The notes below the pieces were generated by a model. That model was not told the DNA's origin. It ran no database searches and worked only from the letters and a program-made list of their open reading frames with translations. A DNA stretch of 64,000 nt, from contig CAWUHX010000078.1 of the NCBI GenBank assembly GCA_963922205.1, forward strand, positions 682,001 through 746,000. The letters run 5' to 3'. The stretch's first letter is position 1, and every line of letters starts with the position of its first letter. The position numbers and the translations under genes were made by a program. This DNA comes from Romanomermis culicivorax. Taxonomy: Eukaryota; Nematoda; Enoplea; Mermithida; Mermithidae. Below are positions 32,561 to 42,186 of this stretch, in pieces.

Positions 32561-33081
32561 TGTACTATTCTGACAAAAACCTCAAATGCTGCAGACATTG
32601 TAATTGTCACAAAACAAACGAATTATAGAAAAACGGCCAACCTCTTCAAAAACTTCAACTAAACTGATGAATGGTAAAATATTTTTTTCTGACTATGTAA
32701 TAAATCTACAGTATCACTATATCGTAATCTAGTTCCATTGATGTACAAGCTTTGAAATTTACTGGTAGGACTACAACAAGAAAATACGACAGGATTGAAA
32801 ATATATATTTTAAAACATGTAGTAAGGGTGTTATATGTAATTTATAATTTTCCCATAATAATTTCCGATCTGTAACATTGTTTGTATTTGGTATCGTAGA
32901 ATCCATAACATTTACAGTTTCTCGATTTTCATAAAACTGAAAAGGATATTGTACCCATACAATAAAAACAGCTATAAAAAGAATCCAGTGAGACTATTAA
33001 AAAATGTATTTACTGTATAACATATCGCTAAAATAATAGGATCCGACTAACTTGTATAAGGTTTTTTGTAAAAATGACAAA
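32561..33081 (-). other. Polinton spacer between ATPase and upstream genes
   Basis: A 66-codon minus frame (32706-32906) with one hydrophobic segment is present but has no recognisable features. Otherwise the stretch is AT-rich and without supported genes. Confidence 0.3.
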
Positions 33082-33127
33082 TTATTTAGGTGTATATGAA
33101 AGCATATGATCATTGTCAGGAAATATA

Positions 33128-34491
33128 CAGGGTGAGGCAAAAAAAAGTGGTAATGCATAATTTACACAATAACTTCAGTGTAAACCGTCACATCGTAATG
33201 CGGTTTTAACATGTTGTAAAGTAACCAATTTGCAATCTATGACCGAAGTTTTATTCTAATTTGTTTTATAATGGGGAAGATATCGCCAAAATCCCAAGCC
33301 TTTGTGCTTAAATTAGTGAACAACAGTTTTGGTGCCATGCGCATATTTAAAACTTTTAAACAACCGAATTGGAAATATTCCGAGATTCGAAAATTGGTCG
33401 AAAAAATTCATAAAACCGGATCAATTGAGAGAATTGTGAGCAGTGGTCGTCCAAGAAGTGCTCGAACTAAGCAAAATTCAAGAAAAGCCGTAAAATTAGC
33501 GATCAGCCCAAAAAACAAGATTGGAGTCCATTTGTGACAACGAAAAGTTGCTCAGAAGCTTAAAATTTCTCAGCGCTCAGTTCAACGTATTTTGAAGGAA
33601 AACGATGTCCATGTATTCAAGCGGGTTCGACTTCAGGAACTCAATGCCAAAACCAAGGAAAAGCGCTTGAACAGAGTCAAAAGATTGCTGCGTTTGATCA
33701 AGAAATCGGAAATGGATCAGATCATTTTTACAGACGAAAAAGATTTTCTCATTGACACGCCGCCTGTTAATACTCAAAATTGCCGTGTTTACTCGAAAGA
33801 AAAATTGAAACGAAATGTTCCACCTGCCAACTTGATAATTGAAAGAAAACATTTTCCGAAAAAAAATTATGGTCTGGGCTGGTGTTTCCAAACGTGGAAA
33901 GACCAGTATTCATTTTGTGGAGCCGAAGTTGAAAGTCAACAGTGACGCCTATATTTCTATCTTAAAATCCGCCAAAATGGACATTCAAAAATTGTATCCA
34001 GATGGAAATTATTTGTTCCAGCAAGATGGTGCAAGGTCCCATACTTCTAAAAAAAACAATTCAGTGGTTGAATGAGAATTTTGAAAATTATTTGAAACCA
34101 GGAAATTGGCCATCCTGTTCGCCTGACCTTAACGTCATGGATTACTACGTTTGGGGTGCCTTACAGTCAATGGTTTATGCATCGCCAATTAAGAATCTGG
34201 CATGTTTAAAAAATCGTATTCGTTTTTGTTGGAAGAAGTTATCCCAGGAAAGTATTAACAGAGCCATTGATAATTTTCGCACTCGTATGCGCTTTGTTGT
34301 GATGTCTTCAGGAGGACATTGTGAAAACTTTTTCTTGTAAATTTAATTTGAGTTCTTCTTTGTTCATTTTTAATGTATTTTGTTCAGAATTAAATTCTGC
34401 ATCTATGTGATTAGTATTGTTCCTCGGGTTTTTAATTATAGGCTTAAAAAATTCATAAACAATCGTTACCACTTTTTTTTGCCTCACCCTG
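33128..34491 (+). mobile_element. mariner/Tc1-superfamily element inside the Polinton
   Basis: It is 1364 bp with perfect 26-bp inverted ends beginning CAGGGTGAGGC. TA lies on both sides (33126-33127 and 34492-34493), the standard target duplication. The plus strand carries a broken transposase. It inserted into the packaging ATPase C terminus, so it is younger than the Polinton. Confidence 0.93.
33271..34340 (+). pseudogene. mariner-type transposase, about DD37D
   Basis: The N-terminal helix-turn-helix part (MGKISPKSQAFVLKLVNN, IERIVSSGRPRSARTKQ) is followed by a TGA at 33535, then QRKVAQKLKISQRSVQRILK. The catalytic acids are in IIFTDEKDF, YLFQQDGARSHT and SPDLNVMDYYVWGAL. About 37 residues separate the second and third Asp, as in DD37D families. 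Frameshifts lie near 33865 and in an A8 run near 34050. The C terminus is complete to TAA 34338-34340. It would have excised and inserted the element; it is inactive here. Confidence 0.88.
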
Positions 34492-35093
34492 TATTAGATC
34501 TAAGTCGATATTTTTCCGGACATGTCTGTGTAAGATCTATTAATAAATAACTGTATGGTTTACTAGTAGCATCCTCATACCCCTCTATAAAATAATTTGA
34601 ACTAGTTGGAAAAATCTGTGGAGCAAATGTGCAGACTTGTAACCTATCCCTAGGGTTTTTCAAAAGAATTAAATATTGAGCGTCATACACATTCCATCAA
34701 CAAATGTGTTCTGAGCTATATGTGTAATTAATAGGTTCCAGTGATGTGATCCTTTAGTAAAAAGTTGAGTTAAACGTTGATCATTCTTCATATCTTGCAT
34801 CATATCATCCATAATTAATGATTTAGGTGTGTCTTTACTTTTTTGAAGTTCATCCAAGTCAGGTGAACCTTGAATATATTCTACATAAGAACATTTTTGA
34901 ACTAATTCATCCTAAGCTTCTTGCCACTCTCAATAACACTAATAAATTTTTTAGGAGCAGGGTGAATCATTTCTTTAGCAGATATTACAAGATTTTTAAC
35001 AAATTGTGTTTTTCCTGATTTTGTTGGAGCCAAAACTATACAGTTAAGTGGGTGCTTCCATATATAAAACTTTTCACCATCATCATCTGACAT

Positions 35094-35350
35094 CTTTCTC
35101 TTTTAGAACAACAAAAACCAGCCACTTTTCACTTGAACAATTTTTACAATGATTTTTATTTTAAACAAATTGCTATCTATAATTATCAAAAATTACAATA
35201 TAATAAAACACAGTACAAATGTGTAATATAAAAATAGGTGATTATATTAAATAGAATAACATTACTATATGCAAAAATATACACACAAACGATGTATGAA
35301 ATTTTATATCAAGCAAATACTTAAGTAAGCAAGCAAGCAAGCAAACTATA
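35094..35350. other. AT-rich spacer in Polinton
   Basis: No gene is seen. A short (AAGC)n run lies at about 35318-35344. Confidence 0.4.
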
Positions 35351-35355
35351 GTTAA

Positions 35356-35870
35356 TTAAAACATACAAAACTGTAATGAGTGTAGGCAAAACTGTAATGA
35401 GTATAAGCAAGACTTTAATAATTTAGGGTTAATGAACTCGCCTAGTGTTTTGATAACAACATCATCATCAAAATCATAATGATAACCTTCATCAATAAAA
35501 CAAGCTACAGTATCCTTAACAATTATACGACCAGTACTTGTAAGTGGGATACATCTAAATATGTCAATCATCTGTTTAAAAGCGTGAAGACAGTAATAAC
35601 CTTGAACCTCGACCTATAACATATTCAAAACAGTCAATGATAACCCCATCTTTTCATATAAACAATTGATTGTTGGTGTAATTGCATTATTATATATGGA
35701 ATGACAACCCAGACAGTGATGATCCTCAATAATTACTACCTCTTTCGCGCAATAGCAATCAAAAATACACCCATTAAAGATGTCTTGTATAGCTAGCTCA
35801 GCACATATAATTACAAATAATTTTTGACCTTTTACTACTTGCTCATCAAAAAACCATGGAATATCAATAT
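35356..35870 (-). pseudogene. unrecognised Cys/His-rich Polinton-region protein
   Basis: The minus frame reads FVIICAELAIQDIFNGCIFD, CYCAKEVVIIEDHHCLGCHS and YEKMGLSLTVLNML, then a stop or frameshift near 35620. It continues MIDIFRCIPLTSTGRIIVKD and DEGYHYDFDDDVVIKTLGEF. The CxC...HHCLGCH cluster suggests a metal-binding site. I do not recognise the family. It is the first minus-strand gene left of the divergent promoter region, so it was probably a Polinton gene or part of one. Confidence 0.4.
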
Positions 35871-35889
35871 CCTACAGTATTCTGCTATT

Positions 35890-36532
35890 TTGAGGGCTAA
35901 TCAAGTGGTGGGGTTATAAGCAAAAGAAATATTCCAGCTATACATTCTACAGTAAATATTTGTTCTAGCATTTGCCTATGGAACCTAGGGAAAATAAAAT
36001 AAACATGTTTGTGTGTTATAGTAACCTTTGAGATCAAAGCTAGAGAAAATATATGTGTTTATGTGTTATAGTAATCTTGAAGGTCAAAGCTATAGAAACA
36101 ATATAGCCACCTGCACATGAGTTATAAGGGTCTTTGAAGTTTTCCCACATAAAAAGAAAAGATGGTGCAGCAGGGTTATAAACAGCTATTACGGTTCTTT
36201 TATAGTATTAAGAATCAAAACAAAAATACTAGAGTTGTACAGTAAAGCAGGTGTTTTAACTGGCTTTATCTGGTTATATGTTAGTAAAATAAGCTAAAGA
36301 GATGATATTGGCATGTGTTCATGAGTTGTAGAGGTCTTTAAAGCTTTCCCATTATAAAAAAAGTACTACAATAAGATCGTAAACAATAATTAAATCTCTA
36401 CTATAAAATTAATAGTTTTTGCTAATTTATGAAAGTTTTCCATTATTACTGTATAGGTTTTGGTAATTAGGTTGTTTTCTAGTTTTTTCTAATTTCTAGT
36501 TTTTCTAATTTCTAGTTTGGATAATTTTTATA
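35890..36532. promoter_or_regulatory. divergent intergenic region of the Polinton, with internal duplications
   Basis: Genes to the left read leftward and genes to the right read rightward. Two imperfect duplications are visible. One is a roughly 55-bp tandem unit (about 36008-36110, tgttatagtaa...ggtcaaagct). The other is a pair 190 bp apart (about 36118-36160 and 36308-36355, gtctttgaagttttcccaca / gtctttaaagctttcccatt). Repeated blocks between divergent genes suggest promoter elements; this is inference. Confidence 0.4.
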
Positions 36533-36880
36533 ATGAAACCTATTTATGAGGATATTACTTCTGAAGAAGTTGACATACCTATGGAAATTTTAGAAGACAT
36601 TACTTCCGTTGAAGACAAAACAATTGTAGATGAGGATTCAGAGAATATTACCTCTGAGGAAGAAGAAACACTTGATAATAATAATAATAATAATATTTCG
36701 GAAGAAGAAGAAGAAAAAGAAGGAACTATTTTAGATTATAATGATGAAGACGATCAATACAAAAGTTATACACCACACAATTCGGACGAAGGAGAAATTT
36801 ACGAATCAGTTAAAATTGGTGGTGGTGGGGGTAGTGGAGGCGTAACAAACTCATCTTTTGTTGGGGATGATTTTTTTTAA
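36533..36880 (+). CDS. acidic low-complexity ORF beside the polymerase
   Basis: The 115-codon ORF starts MKPIYEDITSEEVDIPMEIL and is dominated by Glu, Asp, Ser and Asn. It includes a poly-Asn run encoded by AATAAT repeats, then a glycine stretch (GGGGGSGG), and ends DDFF. It lies directly upstream of the polymerase frame, 18 bases before its first usable codon. It may be a disordered N-terminal extension of the polymerase separated by a frameshift, or an independent acidic protein. No domain is recognised. Confidence 0.4.
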   Translation: MKPIYEDITSEEVDIPMEILEDITSVEDKTIVDEDSENITSEEEETLDNNNNNNISEEEEEKEGTILDYNDEDDQYKSYTPHNSDEGEIYESVKIGGGGGSGGVTNSSFVGDDFF

Positions 36881-36898
36881 TTATGTCAACCCAGTACA

Positions 36899-39800
36899 GT
36901 GAATATTAGATATTTTAATACTGAATGTCACAAGTACTCTCTGAACTTTCATAATACTGAACGTATGGATGATTTAAATGCTCAACTCATGCCAATGTTT
37001 CAACATATAGTAGAGCGAATTTCTGAGAATGTCAATGATAATGCGCTTATGGGGTTTTCTTTTGACCATTCAGATTTGACAAAAGGCCCCTTTTTGATAC
37101 CTTTTAGACTGAAACATGCTTTAACTGGAGATTTGATTGTAAACACCCTTAATGCTGTCCTTCAATCAAATGAACAAATACATATTGATAGCCTTCAAGC
37201 TACAATTCATATGATTGTTGTAACACCACCTGTGGGTAGCCGTAAGCTAATTAAAATTACTCATGTCCTTACTTATTTACTTACTCGAGCAGTTGTGTTT
37301 TAACATTTTCAAAAACTTTTTACTTTTATATATTTATTTATTTATTTTCTTTTTTTAATTTAAGGTATTCACAATGATCATCAATATTTAAAACATATTG
37401 ATTTCCTGAAAGATAAATGCTTTATTATTCAAATCAATAACACTGATGATTTATGTTTTGCTAGAGCTCTAGTTGTTGCTAGAGCTTATGTTCATAAAAA
37501 AGATAGGAATGCTGTGCACAAATGGGAAAATATTCGGAAATCTGATCAGAGAAATGTATTGCAAACAAAGATCGCTAAAGAACTGATGACCCTAGCAGGA
37601 TTAGCTAATCATCAAGGGTCTTGCCGTTTTCATCAATGGGAAAAACTGCAAGCTGTTCTATCACCTGGTTATCAAATCAAAATTTTTAGCAGAGAATGGT
37701 TTAAAGATATAATATTTAGAGGTTAGAGTTTTTATTTTTCTGTTATTGTGTATGCATTTAGAGTTTTAAGGACCTGAAGCAACGCATGTTTTGAATATTT
37801 ACCACCATGATAACCATTACTCTGTCATTACAAAGATGCCTGGGTTTTTTGACTGCAGCTACTTTTGTCCTTATTGTGATCTAGCCTAGAATAACAAAGT
37901 GGAACACAGATGCAAAAACTTTTGCCCACTGTGTTACAATACACCCCCATGTAATCAATTTAATGCTCGAAAATGCAAAGATTGCCAGTGATATTTTAAA
38001 AACGAGAAGTGTTTTGCTCAACACAAGTTTGTTTCTACTCAAAGAGGTCAATCGAAACGTCAAAAAACTGTTGTATCTATTTGTGACCGTTTCAAAGTGT
38101 GCGAGCAATGTGATACGCTGGTTCGGTGAACACATTCTAAACGTCATAATTGCGGTTATTTTGAATGAAAAACATGCAATAATAGCGTACCTAGAAAAGG
38201 TATTAGATACAGTATAATTATTTTATTTTATTTCAAATTTTTAAATTTCAGGACATTTATGTTTTATGCAACCTGTTGGTAGTGAACAAATTGAAGAGGA
38301 AGAAGATGTATTTGAAACAAATGATGATGATGATGAATGCCTAGTTGATGATGAAACAGGAATTACTGATAAGTGCCCCATTAATCAAAAATTTGTTTTT
38401 TATGATTTTGATACTATGCAGGAAAAAACTCTACGACAAACGGAATTAGTTGATGTATTTGAACATGAGCCAAATTTATGCATTGTCCACACTGTGTGGG
38501 ATCAGTGTCGTCAAAGCGGAGGAAATTTTTGTTGCAATATGTGTGGTCAATGGGAGCATGTATTCAAAGGCTCTACATGTCTAAATGATTTCTGCAAGTA
38601 CCTTTTTGGAAAAGGCATGAAAAATAGCACCACAATAGCACATAATTCTCGAGGATTCAATGGACAATTTATAATGCAGTTTTTGTATCATAATGGTCAT
38701 TATAAACTGCACATCATTAATAAGGGTGAATTAGTGAATTGTTTTATAGTTTTCTGTTTCATCCATTTATTTATTTATTTTTCAGGTTTAGAGTTGATGT
38801 GTATCAAAGTAGGATGAATAAAAATTATTGATTCTCTGAACTTTCTTCCAATGCCTTTGGCCGCTCTACGGAAATCATTTAGAATAAGTGAAATATGTAA
38901 AGGATATTTCCCACATTTCTTTAATAAAAAGGAAAATTATGGATATATTGGACTGTACCTTCGCTGGACATGTACTGTTAGAACGCTATGAAGCCTGCAG
39001 CTTGTGCCATATTTCTGGATGGGTATAATGTATGAATTACTGTTTCCTTTATGCAAAACTTGTACGTATGATTCACAAAAGACCACATGCAAGCATAATG
39101 ACCAAGACTGAGCATTAGATGGTACATGGGTTACGATAGAATTATACAAAGCTTTAGAGAAGGGATATAAGGTATATTGTTACTGTAATGGTTCACTTTT
39201 CCTATGTATATATTTTTATTTTTGTTTCAGATCCTCAAGATTTCTGAAGTTTGGCATTATGAAAATGTTAAACAATATCATCCAACCAAAAATCTTGATG
39301 GTGGTTTATTCACTCAATATGTCAACACTTTTATGAAAATGAAACTAGTAAGTTTTATGTTATGTAAATGTTTTATAGGAGAGTGAAGGTTACCCTGCTA
39401 GAGCTCACAGAGTTGAGCAAAAATGTGAATATGAAATGGAGGTCTACACTCGAGAATATATTTCATTGGACCCTTCAAAAATCTCGAAAAATCCTGGAAA
39501 GAGAGCTTCAGCAAAGCTAATGCTAATTTATTTTGGGGAAAGGTAACTCTGCATAGTTTTTGTATTTATTTATCTATTTAATAATTTTATGCTTTTTAGT
39601 TTGGTCAACAAAACAATATGGATAAGACTGTTATCCGCAATGCACCCAAAGAGTATTTTGAACTCGTAATGAATGTTGTCAATGTTATTAAGAATGTTAG
39701 ACTAATCAATGAACAATTGGTCTCAACAACCTATTGTCAACATGACAATGTTGCCGAGGTTATGGGGAATACTAACACCCTTATAGCAGCTTATATGACA

Positions 39801-40311
39801 GCTCAAGCTCCACTGAAGTTATACTCTTAAATTGAATGATTAAAAGTCCAGTATTGTATTTTGACATGGACAGCATTATTTACTTGTCAACAGTTGACAA
39901 ACAACAATATCAGGTACCCATGGTTGGTGCCTTGGTGAAATGACTGACAAATTACGTGAATATGGCCCTGGATCTTACATTACCTAATTTGTCAGTGGAG
40001 GTCCTAAAAATTATGCTTACAGACAATACAGTCCATCTACTGACCAATACCCTCACGGGATCAAGAATGGCAGTATTACTTTGTTGTCAGATGCTATGAA
40101 AAAAAGTTAATTTTTGTTCCCTTTGCAGAATGGTTTTTGCTTTTGTAAAAAAATAATGGACAAGAAGAAGTAAACGTACATAGTCTTTGTATTGAGCATC
40201 AACAAGATCGTAAAGTTGTTACATGTAAAACTTTGAAAAAAATTTGTGTAGTATATGACAAACGTATTTTGAAACATATTTTTTGTACATTTCCATATGG
40301 TTGGACTAAAT
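36899..40311 (+). pseudogene. Polinton protein-primed DNA polymerase B, with introns
   Basis: Blocks in order: an N-terminal region (FDHSDLTKGPFLIPFRLKHA), CFIIQINNTDDLCFARALVV, Cys-rich zinc ribbons (YFCPYCDLA, CPLCYNTPPC), the exonuclease motif FYDFDTMQE, and IAHNSRGFNGQFIMQ. Next come IKIIDSLNFLPMPLAALRKS, GTWVTIELYKALEKGY, a B-motif equivalent (ANLFWGK|FGQ across intron 39542-39598), VLYFDMDSIIYLST (motif C), FVSGGPKNYAYR and a C terminus ending TFPYGWTK near 40311. Introns of about 50-125 bp lie at 37242-37364, 37722-37770 and further on. Exo I reads D-F-D and Exo II N, where D-x-E and D are usual. Several stops (for example 39830-39840, 39940 and 39987) mark it as dead. It would have replicated the element. 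Confidence 0.88.
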
Positions 40312-40880
40312 GATTTTTACAATAAGACAAAAAGAGTGATTTAAAAATTTTTTCTTTTGATACGTAAACATTTTTGAACTCTCCAAATTTTCTACACACT
40401 TTTTACGACCAGCGCATTCTGGTCATTTTTCTATAAAAGACCTAATTGGTCCACATGCTTTTTAAGCCCAGCTCTGGTCCACATGCTTTTTAAGCCCAGC
40501 TTCTATAAAAGGGTCATTTTTGGCAGACAATCAAACTTTATACACATGCACCCCTAAAAATAATGTTTCATCAGGTATAGTCTCTTTCGAGATTTTACTT
40601 ATAAAAGAGACCATTACTGACCAATTTGACGGCTCTGACATTTATTGACTTGAAGGATTGTTCAGGAATGGGACCTCCAAACAAATTTATGCCTGCAGGT
40701 GGCGCCCTTTTGTCAAAGGGGGTCTGGGGGCACAAATTTTTGAAAGGCTTCCTCTGCCCACAGGGGAAGCCATTTTTTATACATGCACTCTTTTTATTTC
40801 TTTTCCATTTTTGTTCATTTTATTTTTCTTTTTCCATTTTCTGTTCATCATCGATTTTCCTTTTCCACCTACAGTAACAG
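40312..40880. other. DNA right of the Polinton polymerase, with short tandem duplication
   Basis: A 30-bp unit (ggtccacatgctttttaagc...) is repeated at 40449-40508. This is where a Polinton terminal repeat should lie, but no inverted partner was found on the left. Confidence 0.4.
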
Positions 40881-40953
40881 CTATTACCATAACTCTACTA
40901 TTACCATAATCCAAAAATTACCATAATTCTACTATTACGGTAACTCCAGAACC

Positions 40954-41090
40954 TATATGCTTAACCATACCCCCTTTAAATCGAGAAAAAATCAACCATA
41001 TATGTTTACCTTACCCTCTATAAATCGGCCAAAAAATCGACCGTATATGTTTACCATACCCCCTATAAATCAGCCAAAAATGACAAATTA
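40954..41090. repeat. 45-bp minisatellite, three units
   Basis: Units start at 40954, 40999 and 41044, each with tatatg(c/t)ttaccatac and ccctataaatcggcc. An 18-base-period AATTACCATAATTCTACT-like run precedes them at about 40878-40945. Confidence 0.75.
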
Positions 41091-41426
41091 TAGGGGGTAC
41101 ACAAAAGATAGGAATATGCTTTACCATACCCCCTATACGATCGTGCCTTACTACTGCTGGTAAATAGCTAAGTTTAATAAGGCTAACTCATACAACATAA
41201 ATATATCTAAGCACTAAATAATATCCATGTACTAATAGTACAATAAATAAAATGAATGAATGTACAAAACAACACACCTTATATAGTATCAAGGAAGATC
41301 ATGGAATGTTCTAGAAACTTATAAAATATAAAAGAATATTATAGAATATTATGGAAGGTTCTAGAACTTTCCGGTACAATGCAGTACACAAACTGTACCT
41401 GCACATCATGTCAAAAATTATCCCAT

Positions 41427-42010
41427 GTGTAAACAAACGTATTTTCGTGATTTTTGCTGGAAGAGGTTTTCGACCACGGGGAATTTGATGAATGTGATCA
41501 CTTTACACAAAAACTTATCCAAGTTGTAAACAAACGTATTTTCGTGATTTTCCAGTGAACGGGGTTATCGATCATGCAGAATTTGATGAATGTGATCATC
41601 TTACAAAAAAAACTATCTCGGGTGTAAACAAGCGTATTTTCGTGATTTTTTATAGAAGGGACCTTCGACTGCAGGGAATTCAATGGATATGTCACCCTAC
41701 ACAAAAAAAAAACTATTCTGGATATAACCAAGCCTGTTTATGTGAGTTTTTTGTGGGAGGGGTTTTCGACCACTGGGAATTTAATGGAAGTGATCACTTT
41801 ACACACTAATTCATATTGAGTGTAAACAAATGTATTTCTGCGATTTTTGAGGGAAGATGTTTCTGACCATGGGGAATTCAATGGACGGAGTCAGTTTACA
41901 TGAAAAACGTCATTTGTGTAAACAAAGGTATTTCTGCGATTTTTTGGGTTGAAGGATTCTAAACCATGAGGAATTCAATTGATATGGTCACCTTTCAGTA
42001 TCTTTACAAC
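41427..42010. repeat. 98-bp minisatellite, six units
   Basis: The motif gtaaacaaacgtattttcg recurs at 41429, 41526, 41624, about 41724, 41822 and 41918, with spacings of 96-100. Each unit also contains a (gac/gat)ca...ggaattnaatg block and a gtgatcactttacaca end. Divergence between units is moderate. Confidence 0.8.
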
Positions 42011-42186
42011 GTTTATTAAGTACTATGCGGTTTACACATCCTTTACTTTTGCCCGAGGTGAGAATTCGTTGCTTGAGCTTTTTTTATTGTTTTTTTTTGA
42101 AGTGCAGATGACCAAATTTAAAACTACAATGTGCTTCCATGAAAGTTTTTGTGCATAGTTGAGGCCCACTAAAAAGAGGTGAACTA

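Larger units (their letters stand above)
33082..35093 (-). pseudogene. Polinton packaging ATPase (FtsK/A32-like), split by mariner
   Basis: The start (35093) reads MSDDDGEKFYIWKHPLNCIV, then Walker A LAPTKSGKTQF. Walker B is in KSLIMDDMMQD, followed by LFTKGSHHWNLLITHIAQNT, YLILLKNPRDRLQV and PYSYLLIDLTQTCPEKYRLR. These are the conserved blocks of the Polinton genome-packaging ATPase. Frameshifts occur between Walker A and B and near 34685. At 34494 the gene is cut by a mariner-type element, and the last codons (IFPDNDHMLSYTPK, TAA 33082-33084) resume at 33125 on its far side. The protein would have pumped DNA into capsids. Confidence 0.85.
26335..40311. mobile_element. decayed Polinton/Maverick element
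   Basis: Nearly the whole Polinton gene set is present in about 14 kb. Minus strand: major capsid, basic virion protein, minor capsid, adenovirus-type protease, chromodomain integrase, two conserved unnamed proteins and packaging ATPase. Plus strand: acidic ORF and protein-primed polymerase B. Transcription diverges from about 35.9-36.5 kb. Almost every gene has stops or frameshifts, and a mariner-type element interrupts the ATPase. Terminal inverted repeats and the target duplication could not be found, so the stated limits are the outermost coding positions. Several genes keep short spliceosomal introns. Confidence 0.88.

Noticed and set aside
40626-40909. Two overlapping 83-codon plus-strand ORFs right of the polymerase
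   Set aside because: They are Phe-rich low-complexity translations of a T-rich tract without homology signs.
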